From the NCBI RefSeq assembly GCF_018853815.1, contig NZ_JAAOMP010000028.1:62001-126000 (forward strand): a stretch of DNA of 64,000 bases, given 5' to 3'. The DNA comes from Acidithiobacillus sulfurivorans (GTDB lineage Bacteria; Pseudomonadota; Gammaproteobacteria; Acidithiobacillales; Acidithiobacillaceae). The position numbers and the translations under genes were made by a program. Each line of letters begins with the position of its first letter. Position 1 is the first letter of the stretch. Below are positions 7,916 to 17,390 of this stretch, in pieces. A model generated the notes under the pieces. That model searched no databases. It saw nothing but the letters and a program-made list of their open reading frames with translations, and was not told the origin of the DNA.

Positions 7916-10066
7916 ATGCTGGTTAACGTACCTGGACCCTGGAGTCCTTTGCTGGGACGTCTCGCCTTGTCCGAGATCCCTTACACCAATCCCATTCTTG
8001 CGCCGCTATTTGTGGTGATCGTTCTTGCTGGAATAGCGCTGGTGGCAGCTATTACTTATTACGGAAAATGGGGTTATCTCTGGAAAGAATGGTTTACCAC
8101 GGTAGATCACAAGAAGTTGGGTGTCATGTATATCATTCTTGGTCTGGTTATGCTTTTTCGAGGATTTATTGATGGCCTGATGATGCGCACCCAGCAAATG
8201 CTGGCGGTGGGGCCTGGTGATAACGGCATGAAAGCCATGGGCGCGATTCACGGCTATTTGACCCCATTTCATTTTGGTCAAGTATATAGTGCGCATGGAT
8301 TAATCATGATTCTGCTGGCGGCTACGCCACTACTGGTAGGCATCATGAATATTATTGTCCCTCTGCAAATTGGTGCTCGGGATATGGCTTATCCCTATCT
8401 GAATGCTTTGGGTTTATGGATTACTGCCGCCGCTGTTTTTCTGATCATGATTTCTCTATTTGTAGGGGATTTTTCACACAATGGCTGGTTTGGTTATGCG
8501 CCGATTTTTGAACTGGCCTATAGTCCTGGTGTAGGCGTAGATTACTGGATCTGGACGCTGGAGCTGGTAGCTTTGGGCACCACGCTTGGTAGTATTAATT
8601 TTCTGGCTACAGTGGTTAAAATGCGGGCACCTGGCATGACCTGGAGTCGCCTGCCAATTTTTACCTGGTCAGCCGTTTCAGCCAATATTATTGCCTTAAC
8701 TTCCTTTCCCTGTTTGCAGGTGGCATTGGCCCTTGTGGGTGCGGATCGCTATCTGGGTACACACTTTTTTACCGCCGGTTTTGGCGGTAACTTGATGCTT
8801 TATACCAATTTATTCTGGCTCTGGGGTCATCCGGAAGTGTATTTCGTCATTCTCCCGGCTTTTGGCATGATTTCGGAAATTATTCCTGCTTTCTCCGAAA
8901 AGCCAATTTTCGGTTATACGGCTATGGTTTTGGCTACTTTTGCTATTGCTGGTGTATCCTGGATTGTCTGGTTGCATCACTTTTTTACTATGGGTATGGG
9001 TCCTTATGTCAGTACGGAGTTTAGTATTGCGACCATGCTGGTGGGTATTCCTACGGGCGTAAAAGTCTTCAATTGGGCAGCAACTATGTACAAGGGAAGG
9101 CTCACTTTTAGCGCAGCCATGCTTTGGGCTATTGGTGCTTTGTTCCTACTGTTGATTGGTGGTCTGACTGGAATGATGCTTTCTATTCCAGCGGTTAACT
9201 ACATGGTGCACAACAGTGTATTTGTGGTGGCGCATTTTCATATGATGCTGCTTTGTATTGTCTATGCAGTATTCGGTGCAGTGATTTTCTGGTTCCCCAA
9301 AGTGTTCGGCTTCAAGCTTCATGAAGCCTGGGGAAAAATCATGTTCTGGTTATTTAGTGCCGGAACCTTCCTGGTTTTTTTCCCGATGTTCATGCTGGGC
9401 TTTATGGGCGAAACACGGCGCCTGGATTGGCCCTTTGATCCGCATTGGGCAGTCTGGTTTGATGTTCAGGAAATCGGCATCGCAGTTTATGTACTGTCGG
9501 TACTGGCTTTTCTTTGGATGATTTATGTCAGCATTCGGGATCGGGCGCATCATCGTGTGGGTGCCGATGCCTGGGGTACTTCCCGGAGTCTGGAATGGCT
9601 GACCGATTCACCTGTGCCTTTTTATAATTACGCTATGGTTCCTCATATCAATGCTCGGGATGAAGCGGCCTGGCGTCGGGAACACGGTTTTTCAGAAAGT
9701 CGGCCAGATCACTTTGCTGCCATACATATGCCCAATAACACAGGCGTAGCCGTTTATATTGGCGCATTAACCTTTGTCATAGGTTTTGGACTGACCTGGC
9801 GGATCTGGTGGTTGACCGTTGCGGCGCTGATTTTAACGGTGCTGATCATGATTTATCGTTCCGGTAAAGGTGATCCGGGTTACGTTATTTCTGCAGAAGA
9901 AATGGAAAAGCTGGATCGGCAATCCCGGCAGAACATGTCTGATGGTCAACAACATCTCCCCAAAGGGGGTGGTTATACCGGAGGAACAGTAACGGCTTAT
10001 TCCGCCGCAGCAAGTGATCAAAGACCTCAGGGTACTCCGCCTGGAAATTCCCGACCGTTGTCTTGA
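7916..10066 (+). CDS. cyoB: Cytochrome bo3 quinol oxidase subunit I (operon 1)
   Basis: Catalytic subunit I, carrying haem b, haem o3 and CuB, which reduces O2 to water and pumps protons. The 716-residue protein has the CuB/cross-linked Tyr helix WGHPEVYFVILPAFG, the LHHFFTMG CuB ligands and the VVAHFHMML haem ligands. Quinol-site residues of E. coli CyoB appear conserved: Arg and Asp in RGFIDGLMMRTQQ and His in YSAHGLIMI. It starts 29 bases after cyoA. Codon usage is AT-richer than in the paralogue at 13758-15872. Confidence 0.96.
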   Translation: MLVNVPGPWSPLLGRLALSEIPYTNPILAPLFVVIVLAGIALVAAITYYGKWGYLWKEWFTTVDHKKLGVMYIILGLVMLFRGFIDGLMMRTQQMLAVGPGDNGMKAMGAIHGYLTPFHFGQVYSAHGLIMILLAATPLLVGIMNIIVPLQIGARDMAYPYLNALGLWITAAAVFLIMISLFVGDFSHNGWFGYAPIFELAYSPGVGVDYWIWTLELVALGTTLGSINFLATVVKMRAPGMTWSRLPIFTWSAVSANIIALTSFPCLQVALALVGADRYLGTHFFTAGFGGNLMLYTNLFWLWGHPEVYFVILPAFGMISEIIPAFSEKPIFGYTAMVLATFAIAGVSWIVWLHHFFTMGMGPYVSTEFSIATMLVGIPTGVKVFNWAATMYKGRLTFSAAMLWAIGALFLLLIGGLTGMMLSIPAVNYMVHNSVFVVAHFHMMLLCIVYAVFGAVIFWFPKVFGFKLHEAWGKIMFWLFSAGTFLVFFPMFMLGFMGETRRLDWPFDPHWAVWFDVQEIGIAVYVLSVLAFLWMIYVSIRDRAHHRVGADAWGTSRSLEWLTDSPVPFYNYAMVPHINARDEAAWRREHGFSESRPDHFAAIHMPNNTGVAVYIGALTFVIGFGLTWRIWWLTVAALILTVLIMIYRSGKGDPGYVISAEEMEKLDRQSRQNMSDGQQHLPKGGGYTGGTVTAYSAAASDQRPQGTPPGNSRPLS

Positions 10067-10135
10067 TACCACCGGATAGCGTGGCGGGTTGAATACTGCC
10101 ACGCCTTTGCCCAGCATTTAATGAAGGAGTTGGAT

Positions 10136-10774
10136 ATGAGTTCTTCTCATGATAAGCCCGTAGATCCTAACCAGGTGGTTTTGTGGTCGGATGATTACGA
10201 AGGGCATGATGTGATTTCCACCCGAACCTTCGGGTTCTGGATGTATATATTAAGTGACGGGATGTTGTTCGCGACACTTTTCGCAGCTTATGGCGTGCTA
10301 AGTTATTCTCATAGTTATTATACCGGTCCGACACCGGCACAATTTGTTGCTCCCTGGTACACCTTTATTCAGACCATGGCCTTGTTTCTGAGTGTACTGG
10401 CTTACGGGTTTTCCATGGCTTCACTTAAAACCGGCAGTAAGGCCGGCGTTATCAATGGAATAATTGCCTCCATGGTTTTGGGTATCGTATTTGTTGGTCT
10501 GGATATTCATGATGTGTTGCGCATGATCAGCATCGGCGTAACGCCGGAAGTCAGCGGCGGACTTTCCGCCTTTTACGCCCTGACCCAGGTGCATGCCGCC
10601 CACATTTTTGTCGGCCTGATCTGGATGCTGGTGATGTTGTATCAAATCCTGAGAAAAGGCTTTACTGAAGATGTGGTTGGACGTCTGATCAGTCTGCGCA
10701 TGTTCTGGCAGTTTCAGGCGGTAATGTGGGTATTTATTTATGTGTTTGTTTATTTGTGGGGGTATATGTCATGA
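10136..10774 (+). CDS. cyoC: Cytochrome bo3 quinol oxidase subunit III (operon 1)
   Basis: Subunit III, a 212-residue membrane protein with five predicted helices and the family segments STRTFGFWMYILSDGMLFATLFAAYGVL (helix 1) and LTQVHAAHIFVGLIWML. It carries no redox centre and stabilises subunit I and its proton uptake. The ATG at 10136 follows AAGGAGTTGGAT; the upstream ATG at 10121 is less likely. The stop overlaps the cyoD start by four bases. Confidence 0.94.
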   Translation: MSSSHDKPVDPNQVVLWSDDYEGHDVISTRTFGFWMYILSDGMLFATLFAAYGVLSYSHSYYTGPTPAQFVAPWYTFIQTMALFLSVLAYGFSMASLKTGSKAGVINGIIASMVLGIVFVGLDIHDVLRMISIGVTPEVSGGLSAFYALTQVHAAHIFVGLIWMLVMLYQILRKGFTEDVVGRLISLRMFWQFQAVMWVFIYVFVYLWGYMS

Positions 10775-11136
10775 GTCATGGCCATAGCAATCCGATTGAA
10801 CATCCGGAAGTACAGATGGCGAGTCGTGGGAGTTATTTGACAGGATTTATTATTGCATCTTTGTTGATGTTGGCTGCTACCATTCTGGTCAGTGGTCAGG
10901 TCCTGGCACCTTTCCCCCTGTTGCTTACCATTATGGGTTGTGCGGGTCTGGCGGCCATCGCCCAGATTTATTTCCTGCTGCATATCGACATTTCTGAACA
11001 CAACATCTGGAATACCGTGGCCCTGGTGATGTTCATTCCCTTGTTTGTCATCACGATCGGACTGACCTGGTGGATGTTCTCCCAGTTATACCTACGCACT
11101 ATGCCGATGATTCCGGGTATGCCTGGCATGCACTGA
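10771..11136 (+). CDS. cyoD: Cytochrome bo3 quinol oxidase subunit IV (operon 1)
   Basis: Small accessory subunit IV, 121 residues with three membrane helices, conserved around LHIDISEHNIWNTVALV and TIGLTWWMFSQLYLRTM. The ATG overlaps the cyoC stop. The DNA of the second half is strikingly similar to the paralogous cyoD at 12603-13043. No cyoE follows: within about 30 bases the sequence switches to the truncated end of a convergent cyoE. Confidence 0.92.
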   Translation: MSHGHSNPIEHPEVQMASRGSYLTGFIIASLLMLAATILVSGQVLAPFPLLLTIMGCAGLAAIAQIYFLLHIDISEHNIWNTVALVMFIPLFVITIGLTWWMFSQLYLRTMPMIPGMPGMH

Positions 11137-11160
11137 AGGGTGACGATATGGGTGAGAAAA

Positions 11161-11631
11161 TTATGAGACATCATAGCCCACGGTGCCAGCCAGCGTCAGG
11201 ATCAGGGTCAGGGGGTTGGTGCCCCAGGCGAGAATGGCGATGGCGGCAGTCATGAGGAGGCTGGCGTAGACGATGGCGCCCCGGCGGCTGATACGGCCTT
11301 CGGCCAGCGGTCGGTGCAGGGTGCGGCGCATGTGCTGGTCGAGGTCGGGTTCGACGATCTGGTTGAGCACCCCCCCCGCGCCACCGGCCAGGGCGATGCC
11401 GAACAGTCCGGCCAGGGCGGACTGCCAGTGGATCAGGGCGTTGGGGGCGAGAATTTCGCCGACGGCGGCGGTGAAGACCAGCAGGGAGACGACCCGGGCT
11501 TTGGCCAGGACCCAGAGGTCATGGAGAAAGAGGCCGGGGCGAAAACGCTGGTGGCGGGCTACTTCTGTCCCTGCCACCGGCAGGAGGCCGTCGGGGTCGG
11601 TGGGGGTGGCGGTAATCATGTGACTTTTCAT
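11161..11631 (-). pseudogene. cyoE: Protohaem IX farnesyltransferase, C-terminal half missing
   Basis: N-terminal half of CyoE/CtaB, the membrane prenyltransferase that makes haem O for bo3 oxidases. The first aspartate-rich motif (NQIVEPDLDQHMRR) and the first helices are intact. The frame stops after 156 residues at GTVGYDVS, where normal CyoE has about 300 residues and a second DxxxD motif. Homology ends a few bases before the 3' end of the convergent cyoD of operon 1. With one prenyl-diphosphate motif lost, it should be inactive, so haem O must come from a CyoE outside the window. It is GC-richer than operon 1. Confidence 0.85.
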
Positions 11632-11652
11632 GCGGGTTCCTGTGGCCGTGTC

Positions 11653-12591
11653 TCAGCGCCAGACCAGGACAATGGCCAGGGCCATGAGCAGTACCATGCT
11701 CTGGTGAAAGGCGACCATGATGCCGGGGTCTTTGGGTTTGAGGCTGACGGCGTGAAAAAGTAAAAATCCAACCGCGAACTGACCGACGGCCAGATAGAAG
11801 GCGATCGGGTAGGCGGGCATCATGTAGCCCAGGGTGGCGACCAGAATCAGGCCCGCCGTGATGTGGGCGGCAATGGTCCATTGTGAGGCTTTCTTGGGTT
11901 GTACGAAGGCGCCGATCGCGGTACCGAAGCCGCGTTGTCCGGTGGTCATACCACCGAGAAAGACGGCAAGCAACAGGGCATGGAGCGCTCCCATGGCACC
12001 GAGATAAGTCCAGAAATTGAGACCGGGATAGGCCAGCCCGGTGAGGTAAATCAGAAACACGCCATAAGCCAGCAGGCCATGGGTGCCGTGCACAAAAGCC
12101 GGGGCCCGACCGGCGAGCACGTAGAGGGTGCCCATGCCAAACAGGGCGGTCACGATAATCAGAATCAGACCACTGATGGTGGTGACCGTGGGGGCGAGAA
12201 TGACCAGTGCCAGGGCGACCAGTCCGACCAGGGTGGCGACGACCCGATGGGCGGCTTCCGGGTCGCCCCGGCCCATCAGGACCACAATGTTACGGGTGTA
12301 AGGCCATTTGGTCCCCAGAGACAGACCATAACCAAAGCCTTCGACGATGCTGCCGAGCAGGATCAGGACAATGGCAAAGCCGACTTCACTGGCCTTAAGC
12401 CCATTGACCAGACCATTCAGCAGTCCGTGACTGCTGAAGCCTTGCCACAGGCCCGCCGCCACCGCCAGCAGCAGACCGGCCGTGATGATCCGGCCAATCC
12501 AGCGCACCACCGGCGTCATCTCCCCTTCTATGGCGTGAGGAAGTGCTGAATCCGACACTACTGAAGGCTTTGCTCCCAGGGACGTGGACAT
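11653..12591 (-). CDS. CtaA/COX15-like multi-helix membrane protein
   Basis: A 312-residue integral membrane protein with about eight helices and scattered histidines at helix ends (AAHRVVATLVG, VHGTHG, LHALLL, AAHITAG, LFHAVS). This resembles the layout of haem A synthase (CtaA/COX15). It lies between cyoD and cyoE in operon 2, where acidophile oxidase clusters carry ctaA-type genes. Haem A is not expected in a bo3 enzyme, so a direct role in haem modification is uncertain. RBS AAGGAG precedes the ATG. Base composition is GC-rich. Confidence 0.55.
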   Translation of the reverse strand: MSTSLGAKPSVVSDSALPHAIEGEMTPVVRWIGRIITAGLLLAVAAGLWQGFSSHGLLNGLVNGLKASEVGFAIVLILLGSIVEGFGYGLSLGTKWPYTRNIVVLMGRGDPEAAHRVVATLVGLVALALVILAPTVTTISGLILIIVTALFGMGTLYVLAGRAPAFVHGTHGLLAYGVFLIYLTGLAYPGLNFWTYLGAMGALHALLLAVFLGGMTTGQRGFGTAIGAFVQPKKASQWTIAAHITAGLILVATLGYMMPAYPIAFYLAVGQFAVGFLLFHAVSLKPKDPGIMVAFHQSMVLLMALAIVLVWR

Positions 12592-12602
12592 TCTCTTGCT
12601 CC

Positions 12603-13043
12603 TTAGTTACCTGAATCCGTATGGGCATTCATCCCCGGCATGGCTGCCATTCCGGGAGTGGCTGATGCGTGCACGGCAGGTTGCATGGCCGATGACATCA
12701 CTGACATATCCATGGTCCGCAGATATAGCTGTGAGAACATCCACCAGGTCAGCCCGATGGTAATCAGGAACAAAGGAATAAACAGCACCAGGGCCACGGT
12801 ATTCCAGATGTTGTGTTCGGAAATGTCGATATGCAGCAGGAAATAAATCTGGGCAATCACGGCAATTCCCGCACACACCGAAATCACCATCAACAAACCG
12901 AAAGGTGGAACCGAATGAGAGGTCACCAGAAAAGTTGCCACCAACATCAGGAAAGCTGAAATGGCAAAACCCAGAAAGTAGCCCTTGGAAGTGGACAGTT
13001 GCACTTCCGGATGCATGGTCGGATCTGCGGCACCGTGACTCAT
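12603..13043 (-). CDS. cyoD: Cytochrome bo3 quinol oxidase subunit IV (operon 2)
   Basis: Paralogue of the cyoD at 10771. The 146-residue protein has three helices and the same LHIDISEHNIWNTVALV core. It has an extra Met/Ala/His-rich C-terminal tail (about 25 residues after YLRTMD). The ATG at 13043 overlaps the cyoC stop by four bases; the longer frame to 13058 is unlikely. Part of the reverse operon cyoA-cyoB-cyoC-cyoD-ctaA-like-cyoE'. Confidence 0.92.
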   Translation of the reverse strand: MSHGAADPTMHPEVQLSTSKGYFLGFAISAFLMLVATFLVTSHSVPPFGLLMVISVCAGIAVIAQIYFLLHIDISEHNIWNTVALVLFIPLFLITIGLTWWMFSQLYLRTMDMSVMSSAMQPAVHASATPGMAAMPGMNAHTDSGN

Positions 13044-13675
13044 GATATGTATCCCCACAAGTAGACAAAGATATAAACAAAAACCCAGATCACCGCCTGC
13101 AAATGCCAGAACATCCGCAAGGTGAGCAGACGACCCACCGTTTCCTCGGTAAAGCCCTTGGTCATCACCTGGGCTATCATCACCAGAATCCAGATCAAGC
13201 CGAAGAAAATATGGGTCGCATGCACCTGAGTCAGCACTATAAATGCCGACATGCCGCCACTGCTGGCAAGGGTAATACCCATGGAATAGAGATGATTCAT
13301 GTCATGAATATCCAGAACCAGGAAGACCACACCCAGCACAAATGCTGCAAGCATGCCGTTGATCAAACCGCTCTTGTTTTTGTGCTTCAGGGCATTCATA
13401 CCGAAACCATAAGCCAGCACACTCAAAAACAAGGCGATGGTCTGGGCAAAGGTGTACCAGGGTTTGACGAATTCAGCAGGGGTCGGCCCACCGAAATAAC
13501 TATGTTGATAACTCAGCACCCCATAAGCGGCAAATAATGTCGCGAACAACATACCGTCGCTAAGCAGGTACAAAAAATATCCCAGGGTGCGGGTGGAAAT
13601 CACATCATGCGTATGATGATGGGTATCCCACAATTCCGCTTTTTTGGGATCAACCGTACTGGCATGTGAACTCAT
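13040..13675 (-). CDS. cyoC: Cytochrome bo3 quinol oxidase subunit III (operon 2)
   Basis: Paralogue of the first cyoC: 211 residues, five helices, with STRTLGYFLYLLSDGMLFATLF and the LTQVHATHIFFGLIWIL segment. Ribosome binding site GAGGAG lies upstream of the ATG. It is separated from cyoB by 82 bases without an ORF, more than in operon 1, and no clear terminator was seen there. Confidence 0.94.
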   Translation of the reverse strand: MSSHASTVDPKKAELWDTHHHTHDVISTRTLGYFLYLLSDGMLFATLFAAYGVLSYQHSYFGGPTPAEFVKPWYTFAQTIALFLSVLAYGFGMNALKHKNKSGLINGMLAAFVLGVVFLVLDIHDMNHLYSMGITLASSGGMSAFIVLTQVHATHIFFGLIWILVMIAQVMTKGFTEETVGRLLTLRMFWHLQAVIWVFVYIFVYLWGYIS

Positions 13676-13757
13676 AATTAAAACTCCTCAATTCGTGAGT
13701 AGCGCAGACGTCCGTTGTGCTGGATGTCGCCTGCGCACTGAAGCCATTCTGTCGAAT

Positions 13758-15872
13758 TTACAACCGCTTCGACGAATCGTTGCGCTGATAGGCCATGGCA
13801 TTACCCACTACCCCACCGCTGACGGGATGACTGTGATGACTGTCGGCAATTTGCGCCTCACGGCGATAAGCCTCTTCTTCCATCCGCTGCAACTCGGCAC
13901 CGGTGACGATATAGCCGGGATCTCCCCTGAACGAGCGGATAATCATCAACACGATGATGGCCAGCAAAGACACAATACAAAGCCACCAGATTCGCCAGGT
14001 CAGCGCGAAACCGAGCACAAAAGTCAGGCCGCCCAGGATGATGGCCACACCGGTGTTGTTGGGCATGTGAATGTCGTCATAATGTTCAGGACGGACATTG
14101 TCGATACCATGCTGCCGACGCCATGCCACTTCGTCCCGCTCATTGATATGGGGAAGCACTGCAAAGTTGTAAAACGGCACGGGAGAATGGGTCATCCATT
14201 CCAGAGAACGTGAGGTTCCCCAGGCGTCCGCACCCACACGATTTTTTGCATGGTCACGCACACTGACATAAAGCAGGATGAAAAATGCCAATACCGAAAG
14301 GGTATAGACGACGATGCCAAACTCCATGACGTCCAGGTAAGACTGCCATCCGGTATTGAAGACATATTCCAGACGCCGGGTCATGCCCATGAAACCGAGC
14401 ATGTACATGGGCACGAATACCAGTGCCGTGCCTGCGGAGAACAACCAGAACATGGTTTTCGCCCAGAATTCATCCAGTTTGAAGCCGAATACTTTCGGGA
14501 ACCAGTACAGGACAGAGCCAAAAATGGCGTACACAATAACCAATAACATGGAGTGGAAGTGGGCGACCACAAACACACTGTTATGGACCATGTAATTAAT
14601 GGCCGGAATGGCCAGCATCATGCCGGTCATGCCACCGATCAGCAGCAAAAACAGCGCACCAATCGCCCAGAGCATGGCGGCATTGAAGGTCAGGCGACCC
14701 CGATACATGGTAAATGCCCAGTTGAACACCTTCACCCCGGTAGGAATACCTACCAACATGGTGGCCACACTGAAAGCCGTATTGACATAGGGGCCTGCGC
14801 CCATGGTAAAGAAGTGATGCAACCAGACCAGCCAGGACACCCCGGCAATAGCCATACTGGCCAACACCATGGTGATATAACCAAACAGGGGTTTTTCAGA
14901 GAAAGTCGGGAAAATTTCCGACATCATGCCGAAAGCCGGCAAAATCACGAAATACACTTCCGGGTGACCCCAGATCCAGAACAGGTTGGTATAGAGCATC
15001 AAATTACCACCCATACCGGCCGTGAAGAAATGCGCACCCAGATACCGATCTGCAGCAACCAGACCCAGTGCCACCTGCAATGCCGGGAAAGAAGTCAGGG
15101 CAATGACGTTGGCCGACAGAGAGGCCCAGACAAAAATCGGCAACTTGCCCCAGGTCATGCCGGGCGCCCGCATTTTGATAACAGTGGCGAGAATGTTGAT
15201 ACCACCCAAAGTCGTACCCAAAGCCACCAACTGCAGGGTCCAGATCCAGTAATCCACGCCCACACCCGGGCTGTACTGCATTTCAAAAATCGGCGCGTAT
15301 TCAAACCAGCCGTTGTGGGCAAAATCCCCCACAAACAGGGAAATCATGATTAACGCCGCTGCCGCAGCGGTAATCCATAAACCCAGGGCATTCAGGTATG
15401 GATAGGCCATATCCCGCGCACCAATTTGAATGGGCACGATGATATTCATGAAACCTACCAGCAAGGGAGTTGCTGCCAGCAAAATCATGATCAGACCGTG
15501 GGCACTGTAAACCTGACCAAAGTGAAAGGGGGTCAAATAACCATGCAGCGATCCAAACACCCCTGAAGAATGCGGACCCACTGCCCAGACCTGCTGGGTA
15601 CGAATCATCAAACCATCGATGAAGCCTCGAAACAGCATCACCAGGCCGATGATGATATACATGACACCGAGTTTCTTATGATCAACCGTAGTCAACCATT
15701 CTTTCCAGAGATAAGTCCATTTACCGTAATAGGTAATCAGACCAAGGACGATAATGGCTCCGATGACCACCGCCACAAACAGTGGTGCCAGAATCGGATT
15801 GGCATAGGGAATCTGCGACCAGGCGAGACGCCCCAGAAGAGGGCTCCAGCCCCCAGGTAAATCTACGAGCAT
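13758..15872 (-). CDS. cyoB: Cytochrome bo3 quinol oxidase subunit I (operon 2)
   Basis: Catalytic subunit I of the second oxidase, 704 residues. Metal and quinol ligands match operon 1: WGHPEVYFVILPAFG, LHHFFTMG, VVAHFHSML, RGFIDGLMIRTQQ and YSAHGLIMI. Differences from the paralogue concentrate in the hydrophilic C-terminus, which is richer in Glu and His here. The GGAGGATCATCAC leader is a good ribosome binding site. The gene is GC-richer than its paralogue, so the two operons have diverged or came from different sources. Confidence 0.96.
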   Translation of the reverse strand: MLVDLPGGWSPLLGRLAWSQIPYANPILAPLFVAVVIGAIIVLGLITYYGKWTYLWKEWLTTVDHKKLGVMYIIIGLVMLFRGFIDGLMIRTQQVWAVGPHSSGVFGSLHGYLTPFHFGQVYSAHGLIMILLAATPLLVGFMNIIVPIQIGARDMAYPYLNALGLWITAAAAALIMISLFVGDFAHNGWFEYAPIFEMQYSPGVGVDYWIWTLQLVALGTTLGGINILATVIKMRAPGMTWGKLPIFVWASLSANVIALTSFPALQVALGLVAADRYLGAHFFTAGMGGNLMLYTNLFWIWGHPEVYFVILPAFGMMSEIFPTFSEKPLFGYITMVLASMAIAGVSWLVWLHHFFTMGAGPYVNTAFSVATMLVGIPTGVKVFNWAFTMYRGRLTFNAAMLWAIGALFLLLIGGMTGMMLAIPAINYMVHNSVFVVAHFHSMLLVIVYAIFGSVLYWFPKVFGFKLDEFWAKTMFWLFSAGTALVFVPMYMLGFMGMTRRLEYVFNTGWQSYLDVMEFGIVVYTLSVLAFFILLYVSVRDHAKNRVGADAWGTSRSLEWMTHSPVPFYNFAVLPHINERDEVAWRRQHGIDNVRPEHYDDIHMPNNTGVAIILGGLTFVLGFALTWRIWWLCIVSLLAIIVLMIIRSFRGDPGYIVTGAELQRMEEEAYRREAQIADSHHSHPVSGGVVGNAMAYQRNDSSKRL

Positions 15873-15887
15873 GTGATGATCCTCCGA

Positions 15888-16853
15888 TTAATCGCGATGT
15901 TCAGCGGCTTGCTTTTTCATGTAGTCGACCATGTTTTCCGTCATCATCGGCGGGATTGGCCAGGTTTTTCCGCGCATCACTTCAGTCATGACATGATCAA
16001 AAAGTCCCTGTTCGACTGAAGAGAAGTAAACCACGTGGTGATTGACATCAATGTAAGGCTGGGCAAAACGGTTAAAGCTGGCGTAGGTCATGCTGCCAGG
16101 GGCCTGCTGCACTTTTTGCACCCATTGAGAAAAATCGGCCTTGTCGACCATTTTGGTTTTAAAGGTCATCCAGGAAGTACCCGCACCGGCAAAGTCGGAA
16201 GCAATACCCTGGTATTCACCGGCATGATCACTGAGCAAGGCATTTTTGGTGCGCATACCGGGCATCACGTCAATCATGCCGACCAGCTGGGGAATGAAAA
16301 AGGTCGTGGTCACGGCACTGGAGGTCAGGCGGAAGAAAACCGGAGTGTGCACCGGCAAGACCAATTCGTTAGCTACGGCCATGTGATATTGCGGATAGAC
16401 AAATAACCACTGCCAGTCAGTGGCAATGACATCCACCTCCACCGGGTCCCCATTGGGCTTCATATGGTGGGTGATGACCGTCGGATTGTAAGGATTGATT
16501 TCGAAAGTCCCTTTGACGGCGAAGTAGGACAGAAATCCGACGGCAATAATGGGAATACCCCAGACAAACACTTCAATGGTGTTGGAATGAGACCAGTGCG
16601 GATCATACTTGCCCCGGTTCTTGCCTTTCTGGTAGCGCCACATGAACCAGACCACCAGCAAGGCGGTCAGCCCGACAATCGCACCCATGATCACCACATC
16701 CACGATCATGTAAAACAGGTTGGTTTTGGCCATGATACCCTTAGGATCAAATATCCAGTAAGGGTTATGTGCGCATCCACCCAGCAGCAAAATGGGGGCC
16801 AACGCCGCAGCGCGCCACCCCTTTTTCAGCCAGTTCCTCCACTTAATATCCAT
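15888..16853 (-). CDS. cyoA: Cytochrome bo3 quinol oxidase subunit II (operon 2)
   Basis: Second CyoA: 321 residues, lipobox LLGGC (Cys27), two membrane helices, then a cupredoxin domain without CuA ligands (FAGAGTSWMTFKTKM). The ATG at 16853 follows CAGGGAGAAATACATA; the frame up to 16877 lacks its own ribosome binding site. First gene of operon 2, with its promoter in the AT-rich region 16854-17390. Confidence 0.93.
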   Translation of the reverse strand: MDIKWRNWLKKGWRAAALAPILLLGGCAHNPYWIFDPKGIMAKTNLFYMIVDVVIMGAIVGLTALLVVWFMWRYQKGKNRGKYDPHWSHSNTIEVFVWGIPIIAVGFLSYFAVKGTFEINPYNPTVITHHMKPNGDPVEVDVIATDWQWLFVYPQYHMAVANELVLPVHTPVFFRLTSSAVTTTFFIPQLVGMIDVMPGMRTKNALLSDHAGEYQGIASDFAGAGTSWMTFKTKMVDKADFSQWVQKVQQAPGSMTYASFNRFAQPYIDVNHHVVYFSSVEQGLFDHVMTEVMRGKTWPIPPMMTENMVDYMKKQAAEHRD

Positions 16854-17390
16854 TATGTATTTCTCCCTGGCGGACAACAGATGATCCGCAATAAAACAAG
16901 ATAGCGGTTACTATCCAATCAGCTTTTGATGAAAACCATACAAACTTATACTTTTTATGCTAATTTGAATCTCGGGTGTAAAAGTAGTGCAGAGAAGTCT
17001 GCAAATCAATAGAACATCCCCACAAATATTTTTGGGTTAATAACAATCTCATTAGTGCTATGAATATATTTAATTTTTTATTGCGAATATAATAATACAC
17101 TTATTTTGTTATATTACAAAAAATCAATAATAATCATTTTGTTATTGTGAAAATTAAAATTTAAAAAACATTACTTCAATGTTTAATGTTGTGTTTATCA
17201 GCTTATAATTTCTTCTCTCATATTGAGTAGATTTAGAATGTATCAACAAGACAATCTAAAAAATAATATATTATTGTATTTTTATTAATATTTAAAATGA
17301 CCTGATTTACGGGCGTATATTATAAAAATACAAGATTAACCTTACATATATTTTTATTGTTGCAGCTGGCTTTTGTGTTACACTTTTCCC
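16854..17390. promoter_or_regulatory. Very AT-rich divergent intergenic region
   Basis: About 535 bases between cyoA (reverse) and the DJ-1 gene (forward). It contains no ORF and is extremely AT-rich, with many A/T runs and many ATTAAT/AATATT words between about 17040 and 17350. Such DNA is a typical target for xenogeneic silencers such as H-NS or MvaT; that is an inference. No clear operator was found. Confidence 0.45.
17357..17384 (+). promoter_or_regulatory. Candidate promoter giving a leaderless mRNA
   Basis: TTGTTG (17357-17362) and TACACT (17379-17384) are 16 bases apart. The ATG of the DJ-1 gene is only seven bases past the -10 box and no Shine-Dalgarno sequence precedes it, so transcription would begin at or next to the start codon. 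Confidence 0.35.

Noticed and set aside
14553-15353. Plus-strand open frame of 266 codons rich in His and Gln
   Set aside because: Antisense shadow of the second cyoB; the odd His/Gln composition reflects the complement of membrane-helix codons.
6918-16853. aa3-type cytochrome c oxidase operons
   Set aside because: Both subunit II proteins lack the CuA ligands and the subunit I proteins keep the quinol-site residues, so they are bo3 quinol oxidases despite the CtaA-like neighbour.
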